A program made the position numbers and the translations under genes. Shown one piece after another: positions 14,063 to 14,354 of a stretch of 14,354 nt of DNA. This DNA comes from an uncultured euryarchaeote (GTDB lineage Archaea; Thermoplasmatota; Poseidoniia; Poseidoniales; Thalassarchaeaceae): the NCBI GenBank assembly GCA_937876055.1, contig CALEIW010000078.1:1-14354 (forward strand), in the 5' to 3' direction. Under the pieces are notes generated by a model. It was not told the DNA's origin and did no database searches. It saw only the letters and a program-made list of their open reading frames with translations. Position 1 is the first letter of the stretch. Each line of letters begins with the position of its first letter.

Positions 14063-14354
14063 ATGCAAGGAACCGTGTCGCTCCGAAGCGTCCACGGGAA
14101 GTACCTGAGCGCTCAGCCCGACGGGCGTGCAGAATGGAACCGCGACCATGCAGGTGGCTGGGAATACTTCCAAGTAGAACAGCGGCACAATGGCAAGATT
14201 GCACTCAAGGGTGCTCACGGCATGTACCTATCAGCACAGCTTGACGGTAGCGTACAAATCAATCGTAGAGAGGCACCACCAGGTGGCTGGGAGGAGTTCA
14301 CGGTCGAAGACCGTGGCAACAATGTAGTCTGTTTGAAGTCCTGTCATGGGAAGT
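14063..14354 (+). CDS. Fascin-like beta-trefoil repeat protein, 3' end beyond the window
   Basis: The 97 readable residues contain a repeated motif. HGKYLSAQPDG (11-21) and HGMYLSAQLDG (52-62) are 41 residues apart, and a third copy begins at HGK (95-97). Between them GGWEYFQVE (31-39) and GGWEEFTVE (74-82) also repeat. This is the sequence signature of the fascin/actin-crosslinking type of beta-trefoil, which in other proteins binds actin, glycans or other ligands. The start ATG at 14063 begins just before the first strand. There is no signal peptide in the visible part, so it is probably cytoplasmic. It diverges from selO. By eye it is richer in G+C and in CTG/CTC and CGT/CGC codons than its neighbours, which may mean high expression or a different origin. 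The C-terminal part and any further domains lie outside the window. Confidence 0.8.
   Translation, partial: MQGTVSLRSVHGKYLSAQPDGRAEWNRDHAGGWEYFQVEQRHNGKIALKGAHGMYLSAQLDGSVQINRREAPPGGWEEFTVEDRGNNVVCLKSCHGK

Noticed and set aside
13951..14244. 97-residue plus-strand frame across the selO start
   Set aside because: Wrong frame; the frame from ATG 14063 gives clear fascin-like repeats.
1..14354. CRISPR arrays, tRNA genes, insertion sequences, prophage genes
   Set aside because: No regularly spaced repeats, no cloverleaf-like segments, no transposase or integrase motifs were seen on either strand.

Overview
The window looks like a piece of a compact archaeal chromosome, most likely a marine Group II euryarchaeote (Poseidoniales, Thermoplasmatota). 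This rests on gene content read by eye, not on a database search. The pointers are an archaeal prefoldin-alpha gene directly followed by ftsY, a eukaryote-type OMP decarboxylase, acidic proteins, stop-to-stop gaps of 2 to 5 bp between convergent genes, and TATA-like boxes about 23 to 27 bp upstream of some start codons with no Shine-Dalgarno sequence (leaderless style). Several genes (SelO, the sulfotransferase, a large-type PurL) have mainly bacterial relatives, which fits the mixed gene content of this lineage. I saw no rRNA, tRNA, CRISPR array, insertion sequence or prophage.

Left part (1-3755): a sulfate-activation and sulfonation neighbourhood. A CysQ-type PAP phosphatase (plus strand) converges on a minus-strand group. 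In transcription order the group is an adenylylsulfate kinase fused to a nucleotidyltransferase domain, a 40-residue membrane peptide too short for routine gene calling, a stand-alone LON-substrate-binding-domain protein, and a PAPS-dependent sulfotransferase. Together these could make PAPS from APS, transfer the sulfo group to an unknown acceptor and clear the inhibitory by-product PAP. No ATP sulfurylase is visible in the window. Upstream of this group lies a His- and Cys-rich secreted lipoprotein (3830-4741) that I cannot assign.

Middle part (4830-7413): prefoldin alpha, FtsY (the SRP receptor), and a membrane-anchored protein whose response-regulator receiver domain has lost its phosphorylation chemistry. 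All three run in one direction and look like a protein-folding and targeting operon. The tail-anchored pseudoreceiver is the least expected member.

Right part (7419-14354): nucleotide biosynthesis. pyrF and a translationally coupled small membrane protein (minus) diverge from purL-purQ (plus, ATGA overlap). A 15-bp palindrome lies between two candidate divergent TATA boxes. PurL is the large type with an N-terminal PurS-like region, but its glutaminase is a separate PurQ. The PyrF has Ser where the phosphate-gripping Arg of the family is expected. After purQ comes a convergent SelO pseudokinase (AMPylase family, Cys form). Divergent from SelO, and cut by the window end, is a fascin-like beta-trefoil protein with about 41-residue repeats.

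No stretch longer than about 250 bp lacks a gene. The longest non-coding interval is the 96 to 123 bp spacers of the divergent pairs.
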